26,369 nt of DNA. Source: Apostichopus leukothele (Eukaryota > Echinodermata > Holothuroidea > Aspidochirotida > Stichopodidae). Position 1 is the first letter of the stretch; every line of letters starts with the position of its first letter. The notes under the pieces were generated by a model. That model did no database searches and was not told the origin of the DNA. It was given only the letters and a program-made list of their open reading frames with translations. The position numbers were made by a program, and so were the translations under genes. Where the stretch lies: positions 1-26,369 of the forward strand of contig JAAAKB020292632.1 in assembly GCA_010014835.2 (NCBI GenBank), in the 5' to 3' direction. Shown piece by piece: positions 10,671 to 21,961 of this stretch.

Positions 10671-11106
10671 GTAGGTCCCTTTTCAAGTTTCCAGGGTGGA
10701 AATAAATCCTAACATGAGTGGTTTAGTACAGACTTGTTATAGTGCTTTCCCATAACAGACGTCATATGAAAACCAAAGGCAAAAAGCTCAAAACAAAGTT
10801 ACTTTTTTGACAGAGAATGCAATTAATGTGGTTGTAATGACATAACTTGGAACCGGTTTTGTGCTATTTCATGACTTTCATGGTCATAATTTTTGTACCT
10901 TTGCTGTTTGAGATGCTGTCACTTAAATCCCAAAGTATGACAGTATAGCATTGCTGCACAATCCCCTTTTTTATTTGTATATATACAGCATAGTAGTATA
11001 CAGTAGAGGATCAGTACCTCCCACTTAATACAACTTGATAGGAGTGGGATTATACGATACACACAAGGAAAATGTTTCTAATATATTTATATTGAAGTTT
11101 ATATTG

Positions 11107-11173
11107 AAGGGGAAGGGGAGAGGGAGGGGAAGAGGAGCAAAAGAGGAGCAGAAGAGAGAGGAAGGGGTGGATG
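11107..11173 (+). repeat. 67-bp purine tract next to a GGAACATTC-type word
   Basis: Nearly pure G/A with two AGGAGCA repeats, ending shortly before GAATGTTCCTTCAAG (11182-11196), the reverse complement of a repeat-end-like word. Confidence 0.85.
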
Positions 11174-12950
11174 TTTAGACTGAATGTTCCTTCAAGCAAT
11201 GTTTCATACAGAGCAACATTTCTATTCTACTGAGTATATATAAATACTGTGTTTGTGCAATATTTGAGGAAATTGAAATCCAATCAGTTGACAAAGAATA
11301 GTCAATGAAAAAATCTTGTGTATCATGAACAAGTTGTTGTCCCAACTTCCATAATAGACTATACCCATAAAAGTTGACCGAATGTCATAAATGAATAGAA
11401 TTCACTCTAATTGATGGAGCACTTTGACTGGGTGGGGACCTACCCAAAGGTTGCAAACATGAAGATATAGACATGAGTTTATTTATCGCCCCATACATTA
11501 GCTTGGTGAATGTTTCCTACAAGATTTTCCTGCAGTTTGATATTGCTTATTGGACTTCATTGGATGATAAGTTCTTCACTGAGATAAGCTGCTCTGGGGC
11601 AGGCAGTAAGTTTTGCAGCAGCTGACCATTTTTTGTCTTTCTAGCATATGTTTAGGTAGCTAGACGGATGACCTTCAATGGAATATTATTCTCCATCTAG
11701 GTGTTCATTGTTACAATATATTAACTCTCTCCTTGAGCCTATATTGTAACTGCACAGATTTATATCATCGTCCTGTTTAATTTAGGTGTAACATTTGCTC
11801 ACTGAATTTTGATTTGGTTGAACTCCATGGAGCAATAGCTGGGTTACAGGGAACAGAACTACAGATATCTCTTACTTATGTTTGGATGTGGGGTGAAATT
11901 TTATGTCCATTTCTTATTTTTCAAAGAATTCTTGAACTTGTGCTGCATCATTTCTCATTATTTATAATACATTAATACAGAACATCGCTGTCAAGTTGCC
12001 CTGACATAGATGTTAAGCGTTGTCAAAGCTTTCCCTGTTTTGAATTGTAACCCAACGAGTCTGGTGACATGCTGTAATGCAAATAAGTTGTAAATAATCC
12101 CTCTCCCACAAATCATTGTGCTCTTTGCGTGGGGTTTGTCCTAGCGGGATAATTACAATGGGAAATCTTCCAGCTCTTTCTCCATGCGGAATTAGACTGA
12201 TTGGAAAAGCTTAGTTTATGTGAAGATTATGAAGAGCCCTGCCGTCCCCCGTCAATCAAGCTTGCATTGTGGGACAGGTGATTATAAATGTTCAAGGAAG
12301 ATTTAAAGATGTTTTCACTAGTGTTTTGAAATGACATACATGTATATAGCTTTAAGAAATATGTTTCATTTGAAAGGAATCTAGGTAAAGCTATAGTCAT
12401 GTTTTAAGTTGTGTCAATTAACGTACCCTGCATGGCCTCCAATGCCGACACGTACACACAAAGAGTGCAGGATCAGGAGTTATAGCTTTACTCAATACGT
12501 ACAGTTAAGTATTAAAAGCTATGGACCAATCAAATTGCTTGTTGTTGAATGTTCGTTTAAATTTAAATATCCAATACTCAACATATACAGTTTCCTCGAT
12601 AATGAAGTCTTCAAGTTAATTGATTTAATGATTGAATAGAAAGTTTGTATATATATTAAAAGTTCTAAAAAAAGTTATAGTTGAAAAATGATCTTTGGCC
12701 AGATTGACAAAGTAACAAAGTGTCTTGTGTGCTGATTTCAGTTAATCATATGTAATGTTGTGCTTGGTGTACATTAATATTATTTGTAATGTATATTATC
12801 TTACACTCCTTACTTTTATGCAGCAACAAAGTTGCACATGTATGGTTATTCTTGTTTGCATCCAAGTGTGGTTGATTTGATGGGTTCTTTAAAATGTCAC
12901 TCTTAGTTTCTTCATAGGGCCAGCTTGGCAAGTTATTTTACCAATAAATA

Positions 12951-12964
12951 TACCAAGCTTGGTA
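12951..12964. repeat. 14-bp palindrome next to A-rich runs
   Basis: TACCAAGCTTGGTA is a perfect palindrome, followed by A-rich runs to about 12999. The word AAGTTATTTT occurs on both sides (12930-12939 and 13000-13009), which could be the target duplication of a small A-tailed insertion. Confidence 0.5.
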
Positions 12965-13563
12965 AAAAAAAAAATAATAATAATTTAAAAAAAAAAAAGT
13001 TATTTTGCCCCTGGCCCCATTTGTTCTCATCCTTAGAAACATGCTTAAAATAGGAAACTGTCCAATCAAATAGGGCATTCATTTTTTTTGAACAAAAATC
13101 TTGCTAAATAAATCTTGATTTGGGTGCATTCAAAATTACACAATACATAATACATAATTTTTTGGTCAAATATACTGGGTAGCATTGAATACACAACCTT
13201 GCGTAGCAGTTTAATGCATCTTTCAGATTGCATGTTTATCGACACAAACTGATCTACTTTGAAAATGAATTTTATCTCACTGTACATGTTAATAAATAAA
13301 CGATACCACAGTTCAAAATCTAAACTGAGTAGAAAAATGAAAAGTGATGTCCAGCTGTTGACGGACTGCACTTTTCAAGCCAGTGCATATGACACAATAC
13401 TATTGAGGAAACGGAAACAGCAACCTAATTGTTACTGTGATCCATTTGACGGATATGTTCTCTGTTTGCAGTCTGCCCTCTGGCTACTTTCACCGTCAGC
13501 CTTGATTGACAAATAAGATCATTAAGTTAAAAGCAGAGACACTTATTTATCCCATTTCTAAAG

Positions 13564-13679
13564 AAAAATTTCATCGACTGACGCGCGGTGGGAGTACTCT
13601 GCCGGTATTATTATACATCCATGAGAGACTTGAAAACTCTGAAACCGAGCGATGGTCAAGTAATCAATTACTTACACAG
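13564..13679 (+). CDS. Weak candidate exon or decayed exon in the third intron
   Basis: An acceptor TATCCCATTTCTAAAG and a donor ACACAG|GTGACG enclose 116 nt (2 nt plus 38 codons) with an open frame reading KFHRLTRGGSTLPVLLYIHE onward. The entry phase fits the exon at 10670 (G plus AA gives Glu). However, the peptide does not resemble the region of SLC4A11 expected here, so a true constitutive exon is unlikely. It could be an alternative or terminal exon (the frame stops 14 codons past the donor, at 13719-13721), or chance. Confidence 0.15.
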
Positions 13680-14359
13680 GTGACGGACGAGAGAGCAGAA
13701 TATCGACAACTGTTGCATTAGGGATTTTGGGACATTGATCGCAGCTCCGTCCGGAGCGTTTCCACATCGCACAAAATGTTAAAGAAATGACGGCATGTCT
13801 CCTGGATATATGGGACATTTATGAGCACTTGAAACCCTCCAAAACTGGAGAAGAGAGATGAGGCTGTAATACTGACATATAAAGAAAAAGAAAAAGAATA
13901 TTATATATGCAGAATAATAGCATAGATGCAAGTGAAATTTTTGAAGGAATAAATAGAATAGAATCCTGTGCTGTAGTTTCACAACTATCAATGATTATGT
14001 AGAGTTACATCCTTTGAACTCAACCTGATTGAACATGCATAGATTTATATAGACTATATTATTTTCCACATTTATTTGATCAGAATAATGATTTAAAAAA
14101 AAATCATTAGCAAACTTTTGAAGTTTAATCATGACTAATTTTTGTCATTTTTGGTGTAATTCTGTAACAAAAAAATATTTTCAAGTACATCATCATTGCT
14201 CCCATGGAGTAATATATGTATATATTAGTACCACTATATTGTACCGCAAAAAAACAAAAAAAAATGTTGCACAATCCTTTCAATTTATAATGAATCAAAT
14301 CTAAATGTTTCTTTATTATTTTGTAGTTTTTGCTACAAATTACCTTTCCGTAAACTATT

Positions 14360-14392
14360 CCTTTCCCCTCCCGCTTTTCCTCCCACCCTCTC
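14360..14392 (-). repeat. Polypyrimidine tract
   Basis: CCTTTCCCCTCCCGCTTTTC followed by CTCCCACCCTCTC on the + strand; G-rich on the minus strand. Confidence 0.8.
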
Positions 14393-15599
14393 ATGAGAGA
14401 CAGATACAGTTACACGCTTTACAATACATGAAATTTAAATGGTAAAGAAAATACTTGCTTACATATAAATTAAGTTTAAACTGCAGTAGAATATGGTACC
14501 AATGAACAGTCACTTTATGGAACCTCTCTGTTTGAAAGAATATTATTTTTTTGTATTTGAAGTTTTGTGGATGAATGTTGAGTTTATGAAACCACAAATC
14601 ATTTGACGTAATATCTGTAAACAAAAATGTTTGATTTGGAAAAGAAATTTGAGTGGAAATGTTGAGACATTGGATAGGTAATCTATAGGCAGACTGGATA
14701 TTGATGACTTTATGACTAAGGATTAATTTTCTCTCTGGAAGAAATGTGACTTCTTTCTTCTTCTTTTTTTAAAACTACCTTAAGATTTTCATTTTGGTTT
14801 GCTAGTTGACAGACAATTTGTTACTTGCCTCAATCAAGCTCAGGAGTTGATAGATGATTTTGAACGATCACTTTTTAATATCTTCATGGAAGTCAGCTCG
14901 AAGTTTAAAATAAGAAGAAGAAACAACAAATGAGCTCATGCGGCTGCTTGGATCTATGTGCGATATAAGCACAAGATAAATTGATGCATCCAATGATAAG
15001 GAGGTGGTGATAATGTAAAATATCAGTATATTTAAAGATCTCAGTTTGAATTTAAATCCTATAGCTAGGTGGATATTAAGTTTTGTGACCTTCAACCAAC
15101 AAATATAATTTCCAGAAAGTCTGTTGGGATAATAAACTTACCTGACCTGTAATATTGTAGAATTGCCCTATTTTCGCAGCCTATACTCAGAGCTTTGAAG
15201 GCACTTTAATGAAGTCTGTTAATTCTCTTGTTTATGGTTTATGCATTTTGGAAATGAACAGAAGAACAAAATCCTGTACATAGGTTACTATTTAATTTAT
15301 ATAACCACACCTACTCATAATGGATCTTTTAAGTGTATGTACTTACGTGGCATTATCTCTTTGTAAGTTTAAAACAGAACAATGCTATTCTGTAATGTTG
15401 TGATTATATAGCTGTTGTGTTAAAACCAAGTAATCCTCCTCATTGGAATAGCATAAAGTTAAAGGGATATCCAGGTAGCTGACAATGTGGCACTTATAGA
15501 AAAGAAAAATATTCCACACGGTTGGTTCAATATGTCATCCCTAACTCTGGATGTATGGTTGATTGAATGGAATTTATTTGACTGACTAAACCCTCTAGA

Positions 15600-15641
15600 G
15601 CTGCACTAGCTTCACTAGCTGCACTAGCTTCACTAGCTGCA
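15600..15641. repeat. 18-bp tandem repeat, 2.3 copies
   Basis: The unit GCTGCACTAGCTTCACTA occurs twice, followed by a partial third copy. It has an internal 9-bp near-repeat (GCTGCACTA / GCTTCACTA). Confidence 0.93.
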
Positions 15642-16628
15642 TAGTTAGCTGTTTATAGGAGTATTATGTTTCACTCCTTTACCTTTAAGATAACATTCAT
15701 CCAGATGGTTATTAAGAAATCAATTAATGATGATGAAAACCTCAGCTCTGCAGAGGTTAATATGCAAAGGAAAAATTTATCTTGGTGAAGCTAATTAGAA
15801 GGCATCTTCAATGGATGTAAATGGTGTTCAGTGATAGACCTTGTCACAGTCCCAAGATTTGCATGTTTAGTTTATCATATATTATTTCAGTTTTTTATCA
15901 TTTGAATTCATGGTGAAGTATAGTACATGACTCACAGAAGGAGAATGAAAAAAACAAGCATTGATATTTTATTCTAGAAGAAACATGCAATGATGATTAA
16001 AAATCCTACTTGAGAATATAAATTTTCCTAGGCAATTAAACCATCACAATACCCCTGCATAACTTGTGCCTTTAAAAGTCTTTGCTTTAACTTCTTGTGT
16101 TGCAAAAAAAAATATGAGAAAGGTTTAAATGTATAGCTTTGTAATACCTCCTGTTTGTACATTTAAATGCTATAAAACGTTGAATTTAGATAACAAAATT
16201 TGAGGCCCTAAAAAGTTGAGCCTGAAGCTTGTCTTTGCAGAGTGTCATAATTCTGAGAGTTGCAGCAGCATTTTGTGTTTTAGCAGGAGGCCCCCTTATG
16301 TAATCTCGCAGTTTGTATTATTCTGAAACGAGATTGCTGCAGAAAGAGACATGTGTTACTACCCCACATGGTTTAACGTGAGGGACTAATCCAGATTTTT
16401 TTCTTCTCTCCTGCCTCTTTGACGAATAAAACTTCAATCAGGATAGCGAAGAGATTCTGTCAAGTGGCCAAGCTTTACTCCTTCCTCGGAGGCAAGTGAG
16501 GTAGCTACGAGAGGCCAATGGGAAAACTGAACTTATAAAGCCAAAAAATAATCAAGCAAGTCTGAAAGTTCCCTGGTGGGGATTGTCAAGATCCTCAAAA
16601 GGGACGAAAAGGATTAAGGCTTGTCTAG

Positions 16629-16793
16629 ATTAATCTGAAGTACTATCTGTCCACTTTTAGTGACAATCTTTTGATGAGCTACGTAATCCAACGTTTGACG
16701 ATGTCCCCCGGGGACAAGCTGGAGCACATACTAGCCTTTATGACCCTACATGGTCATTATTGCCAGATTGAAACGTCTTTGAACATTCCCTGA
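16629..16793 (+). other. Short open segment in a GC-richer intronic island
   Basis: After a CTTGTCTAG acceptor-like site there are 54 open codons to a TGA, starting INLKYYLSTFSDNLLMSYVI and including MSPGDKLEHILAFMTLHG. No good donor follows. The segment sits at the right end of a more complex, CpG-containing island at about 16200-16800. It may be a decayed exon, a terminal exon, or a conserved non-coding element that happens to be open. Confidence 0.12.
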
Positions 16794-17851
16794 AACGGCA
16801 TAATGTTTCAATGTCTTGGTTTTAATGATAGTAATGTCATTCTCAGACCTGTAGTTACTATAAAAAAGAAGAAAAAAACAAAACAAAGAGTAAATAATCA
16901 TCTCTCGTTTTAATTTTTTTAATGCAGACTGTCATTTCATTAAGATATTTGTCTGGAAATGTCTGGAATGCAACTTGGATGAAGTCAGCAGCTCATCTTT
17001 CTATATGTTCTACTTTAATATGTTAATCCTTTCTTATATTACGTGAAATGTGTTAGAACTTTGAACTCACTTCATGGAAAGAAAATGACATGAGGGGATC
17101 AAATCCATGGAAGCCTCTTCTTCTATCAAAAGTTATACATGTATGATTTTGAAGCTCCCAAATTTTACTTTCCCTTTTGACTTTGGTGATATGAAATTAA
17201 GCAAAATGTTTGCAAATGAAACAAAACTATACATTACAGTCTGTGGGACACAAAATTTGAGTACAGGATATGAACCGTTGATAAGTCACTGAAGATTTAA
17301 TTAACTTAGATCTTTTATTAGAACAGGGAGTATACTGTTTTGAGTGAATATTTCACAGCTTTATCAGAGCGTCACCCGAACTTGCGTAATATGTCGCTTT
17401 AGTTAGTAGAATGGGCCTGAAAAACATGGTGGGTTTTTTACGAGATCTAGCTTTTTTTTTCCAAGAAATCCAGCTGTTCTTGTTTGTATCAAAATTCTTC
17501 TCAAGCAATTTTTTTTTTTATCGTAAACTACCTTTGCTTTCCATCTAACTTGTACATCCCAATTTTCTTTTAACTAATGTTCATTGGATACCTAGTGCTC
17601 ATATGAAGGACATTGCATTTTCCACATTATGTATGTGAAATAATTCATGATATCATTAGTAAATTGAATAGACTTGACAAAACTTGACTATTACACTAGG
17701 GAATCTTTTGCTGCCCCCTTGTTGACCTGTCCTTCCAAAGAGTTGAAAGTTTGTTTATTACATTGTGATTAGAAATTTATAGAAGACAGATAACATGTGA
17801 AGGTATATTTTGCTTTACGTTTATCGACCTGTTTCCATCTTTCCACATCCT

Positions 17852-18571
17852 CTAAATGGTGAATGAATTAATGTGAAGGAAAAACTTTTTTTTTAAAGTA
17901 TGTTTTGCAATTCTGACTGTCTGTAATTGAATTGAGAAAAGTTCTTCATGATTGGAGAAAAAAAAAATGAAAAGAAAGAAATGACAGCGAACTAGAAACA
18001 AAATAACCACAAAAAACCCAAAAAAAACACCAAGAAACAGGTGAAGTACAAACTCATTTCGGTCAAAGCAGTGAAAAAGCTGCTGAGGGGAAGGAAAGCT
18101 TATTTCCGTCAAACCTCTGTCTACTCTCAATACCATGTTAAAGGTATCCATGCAATTATCGACAGGTCGCACCAAGAAAGGGATCTGGCGGGATTTTCTA
18201 ACAGCTGAAGCTGGAAGATTCCCAAACTTTTGTCCCATTTCACAAGCAGGTTTTTGGGGCTTGTAATCTGGTAATCCTGTTATGATACAGACAACAGACG
18301 TATATATGAGAACGTCGTCAGATGGATGTAACGTCAAGGCTGTGTACTGATTACAGTTCCTCCTGCTGTATTGCTTTCCGACGAGGAGACAGAGATTCTC
18401 CTCCTCGTCGGGTTTGACGCCCGCACTCACTTTGATATGTATAAGATTTTTCTGAGATGCAGCTTTGAAAATAATCCTGGTAGAGTTTCTTTTAGTGATG
18501 TCAAAATGGTGCCAATCTTTTTCTGCTAAGTAGGTTAATGACCTAGTTTTCTTTTTCTTGTTTCCTCTCAA
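17852..18571 (-). CDS. Unrecognised 720-nt open frame, possible exon of a nested antisense gene
   Basis: The frame is open for 239 codons, much longer than expected by chance at this base composition. A plausible acceptor (CCTACTTAGCAG, exon from about 18528) precedes a protein-like core containing DWHHFDITKRNSTRIIFKAA, a Glu-rich KPDEEEN, and TGLPDYKPQKPACEMG. The low-complexity ends (Lys-rich start; Phe-rich LGVFFGFFVVILFLV stretch made by poly-T runs) are probably not coding, although the latter would read as a membrane helix. I see no clear downstream donor. The N-S-T-R-I-I plus acidic V-K-P-D-E-E pattern faintly recalls extracellular domains of polycystin-like proteins, but that is weak. 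The + strand also has a short open frame over 18000-18200, so the coding strand is not certain. Confidence 0.3.
   Translation of the reverse strand: MRGNKKKKTRSLTYLAEKDWHHFDITKRNSTRIIFKAASQKNLIHIKVSAGVKPDEEENLCLLVGKQYSRRNCNQYTALTLHPSDDVLIYTSVVCIITGLPDYKPQKPACEMGQKFGNLPASAVRKSRQIPFLVRPVDNCMDTFNMVLRVDRGLTEISFPSPQQLFHCFDRNEFVLHLFLGVFFGFFVVILFLVRCHFFLFIFFFSNHEELFSIQLQTVRIAKHTLKKKFFLHINSFTI
18378..18411. repeat. GC-rich hairpin, 11-bp stem and 12-nt loop
   Basis: CCGACGAGGAG (18378-18388) pairs perfectly with CTCCTCGTCGG (18401-18411). It is unusually GC-rich for this window and lies inside the minus-strand open frame, where it encodes part of the Glu-rich stretch. Confidence 0.85.
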
Positions 18572-18999
18572 AGATTTGAATCGATCTATTAAGCTGGTGC
18601 AAAAATTTTCCTTCCCTTTATTTTCTTATACTATGTATTATCTTTACATTTATATGGAGAGAAAACAAGATAGCTGACTGACTTAGTTACGCGTGACCAA
18701 TCTCATTGCGTGATATCCAGTCAAAGTAAAATATTTGGCGCTTTTAAGTATATAGAGTCAAAATATCTCTGTAGTTTCACTTATTATTTTGCTAGATATG
18801 GTTTTTAATAATCAAAACTGGCTGTTTCCAGAAATAAACAATTTGTACAAATCAACGTAATTTCTGGATGGGTAATCACTTTTAAGCTTTCTCCAAATTG
18901 AGCTTGGTAGCCATTGCATTAAAAATGATAATTTGAGCTACAAGTTAAGTATCTAGTGTTGATTTATTTTAATTTTAACGTGTGTAGCGTACTTAGAGA

Positions 19000-19200
19000 C
19001 TTTCCTGGAAATGACAAAAAGGAAATGTTGTACCTCTATGTTGCCCGTAACACCAAACTCTATTGAGGAAACCTTTCTAAAATCATATCCCAAAGACAAA
19101 TTGAAAATTTAAAGTCGAGATGATCTAAACATTTATGTTGACTATTTCTGAAATTGAAGATATTCAATTCTTTAGTGCTTTAAGAGAATGTCCCTTTAAG
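19000..19200 (-). repeat. Dispersed repeat copy, same family as 9156
   Basis: Read on the minus strand from 19200 the sequence starts CTTAAAGGGACATTCTC and reaches GAATTGAATATCTT at nearly the same offset as the + strand copy at 9156. The copies are clearly diverged, so the family is old. The far boundary is a guess. Confidence 0.45.
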
Positions 19201-20625
19201 ACAAATTCATTGGTGACTATTGTAGCATGTTTGCCTAAACACTATAGTTAATGTTATTCCAACGTTTTGCATCAAGTCCAGGAACCGTCAAACTGTGTAT
19301 TTCTTCTTGCCACCTCAAATAATACGAAAGGATTGAAAAAAAAATATATCCAACATTTTATGTACGTCACAAATGTGTCATGCAATTTAAACATGTTATC
19401 TGAGACAACAAAACATTTTCTGATATTGATTTTTTGCCCCACATCTGAGGATCTCATGAATATGCTTAGTATAATGGTCAGTTTTGCTCGGTATTCACTA
19501 TAGTCCAGTCACTTGTCAAGTGAGCCTCCGATGTTTATAGGGTCAGTTTCTCTAAAACTAACAGTGATTTGATAATGAAGTTAGCTGTAGAATGATCAGT
19601 ATAGGTTTTATGGTCGGTAATTACTACATACTAGTTACAGCATACATCATTCTTTGGTCATGCATATATCATAAAGCTGTATTGGAAAAGTCATTGGAAA
19701 AGTGATGGAAAAGTCTATTATAGTATACACACTAATGTTGGGTCATACAAACAATTTTGGGAATTTTTTTTTTTTGAAAGACAATGGAACTTTGGGGCAG
19801 AGAACAATAACTTACTTTCTTTTTAACATCAAACCCATTGTTCAAGGTAACTTTAATATGCATCCTGAGCATCGATTCTGAGGGGTGAGGATGGTCTGAT
19901 GGGCCATGACTCAGTCCTCATGGCATATCCTGGGCTATGGGCCCTAAAAGTCTGCAGACCGCTGCCAATAGAGATCTGCTAAGTGTAATGCCTGTTACAA
20001 TCTTTCAAATGACAGAGGGTAGCTTTATCCAATCTGATATGGGATTTTGTTCCCATAAAGTAAATATAATAAGCTTTATTTGTTCCACAAATCTCCAAAT
20101 TTATGCCATACTAGCCAATCTTCCTCGTGTGATTTTTAGTGAAATGTATTAAACACACAAAGCAGAGTATGTTTTCAGCTTGAAATCTTAGTTTCCTTTT
20201 ACATGGGCAGGTATGGTAACAAAAAATTGTAAGTAACATGCAGTTTCATAGCAAATACAAATTATAAATGGAAAAAGGCATGGTTGTCAGTGCTTCATAA
20301 TATCTGTAATATTTCCAAACATTCTAAAGGGTCACGACCAATGCAACGACCTGCAAAGCTAATGGGCCTTTAATTCTTGCTGTAGTGCATTACTGTTTAA
20401 TAACATAGCCTAGTGAGTTTCTAATAATGAAAAAAAAAATGGCAGCATTGGGAGAATTTTTAATATTTTTATTTTTTGTTTGCCATGGTTTTATAGTACT
20501 AATATGAACAGTTGTCTTGACAAAAAAAAATGCACAAAACTTATTGGAATCATCAATGAATAGTAACTGGTTAAGATTCAAAATTCTTGAAGAATATCTA
20601 AGTTTGATGATAATTTGTCATTTTG

Positions 20626-20700
20626 AGCGATCTGCTCAGTTGGTAAAAATCGTTGACCAAATATTCACACATCTGCTTTAAGGATTCATCTTCCCTGTGA
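20626..20700 (+). mobile_element. Possible decayed tRNA-derived SINE head
   Basis: GAGCGATCTGCTCAGTTGGT resembles the D-arm / A-box region of a tRNA (x-GCTCAGTTGGTA), and AGGATTCATCTTCC about 50 bp later could be a worn B box (GGTTCAAATCC-like). No clover-leaf is intact, so it is not a working tRNA gene. Downstream to about 20860 the sequence is more complex than the surrounding intron. I saw no flanking direct repeat. Confidence 0.3.
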
Positions 20701-20913
20701 CCAGGTGCTCAAAGATGTAATATATTAGGCTGAATGCATTTTCATTCGTTTGCACTCCAGGGACCTCCATTTATAACAATGTAATAAGCGCAAGTAGACT
20801 GCCCCCTAGGTTTCACTTGGGCGCTCTATTCAGTTGAATGAAAGTAAATATAGAGTAATTGAGTAAGCCAGACTACAGGAAAATGGAAACCTCTGGTACA
20901 TTTAGGTGATGTT

Positions 20914-20976
20914 TGGTGGGCATAGGAAGGGGTGAGGGCGGGTTGGGGCTAAGAGCGGGATTAAGAGAAAGAAAAA
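20914..20976 (+). repeat. G-rich tract
   Basis: GGTGGGCATAGGAAGGGGTG continues into GGGCGGGTTGGGGC and then GAGAAAGAAAAA; at least four G runs. Confidence 0.75.
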
Positions 20977-21815
20977 CAACAACAACAGATGACAGTTGCT
21001 ACTTATTGGTTCCTTCTCAATGGTGATACACACTCAGATTACATTTGATTTTATGCTCTTTTTAAAATGGGCATTCCCATGACCAAAGTTGATGATTTCA
21101 CAAATTTTCTGAGTTTCCATGATAGGCCTTACATCCTTCATAGGAGAAATGGACTTTTGCCAAGTCTAAACATGACATCTCAGATGAACTATGAGTCTTT
21201 AGACTGTCAATGGTTCATAAAGCTGATTATTATATTTGTTACATGTCTGTATAAGTAATAAAGTGATCAAATGAATGTAAACCCTAAGCAGTTTCAGTCA
21301 AGCATCATTTTCCCCTTCCAACATAAAATTTAAGAAACTAAATAGGATTTGATTGTACACATTGGATAATTATGGTATCTACAGACTCAATTTGACTTTA
21401 AGTGTTAAAACTTCTTGCAATATCTCTCTGAACTCTCTTTGAAAAGTGTTATTCATACTTCTCAAACCTGAAAATATACAGTACGTCATCATAAAGTGAG
21501 GCTGTTTGGAACTATTTTTGTTCAGTTATTTGAAACTAAGGCAATCTGATCCATGTAATAATAAGTCATTAACTCACCCCTACTACCCCTTCCAGGTCAC
21601 TATCAAATGGATCCCTGCCACTGCAATTAACAATGACTTAACATCCTTTGTAATAACCACTTTGTCACGTTTGATCCTGTTGTCATGGCCACCTTCATCA
21701 AGAGGATATGGCTACTGTACTTAAACATCACTTATACAGTTGTACTGAATATGTAATTGTGTTATGTTCTTCCTTTTAAGTTTTGATGGTTTCAAATCCT
21801 AAACCAAATACTTAC

Positions 21816-21961
21816 AAAAGTTTCTAGTTTGCCACTCAAAGACACTCCATGTCCCCTCTCAGCCACCTTCAAGACGTAGATATTTCTCATATATTGCCCT
21901 GAAATCGAATCCACCGACACAAAACCGTGACGTAGATCTCTGGGATTGTAATCAGGTAATT
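21816..21961 (-). CDS. Unrecognised candidate minus-strand exon
   Basis: On the minus strand, acceptor GCTCTTTCTAAG precedes 146 nt (2 nt plus 48 codons) ended by a consensus donor TTT|GTAAGT. The peptide starts LPDYNPRDLRHGFVSVDSIS and continues through YMRNIYVLKVAERGHG. It looks like genuine protein but I know no family for it. It is phase-compatible with candidate exon 24229-24323. The same DNA on the + strand (21862-21955) is also open between a TCTCAG acceptor and a CAG|GTAATT donor, with a basic peptide PPSRRRYFSYIALKS, so the strand is not settled. It could also be chance. Confidence 0.25.

Noticed and set aside
10405-10686. 93-codon minus-strand open frame
   Set aside because: It is the antisense shadow of the SLC4A11-like exon, which is better supported by homology and splice sites.
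14125-14624. Two minus-strand open frames of 77-89 codons
   Set aside because: They are rich in Tyr, Ile, Lys and Phe from AT-rich DNA and have no features of a gene.
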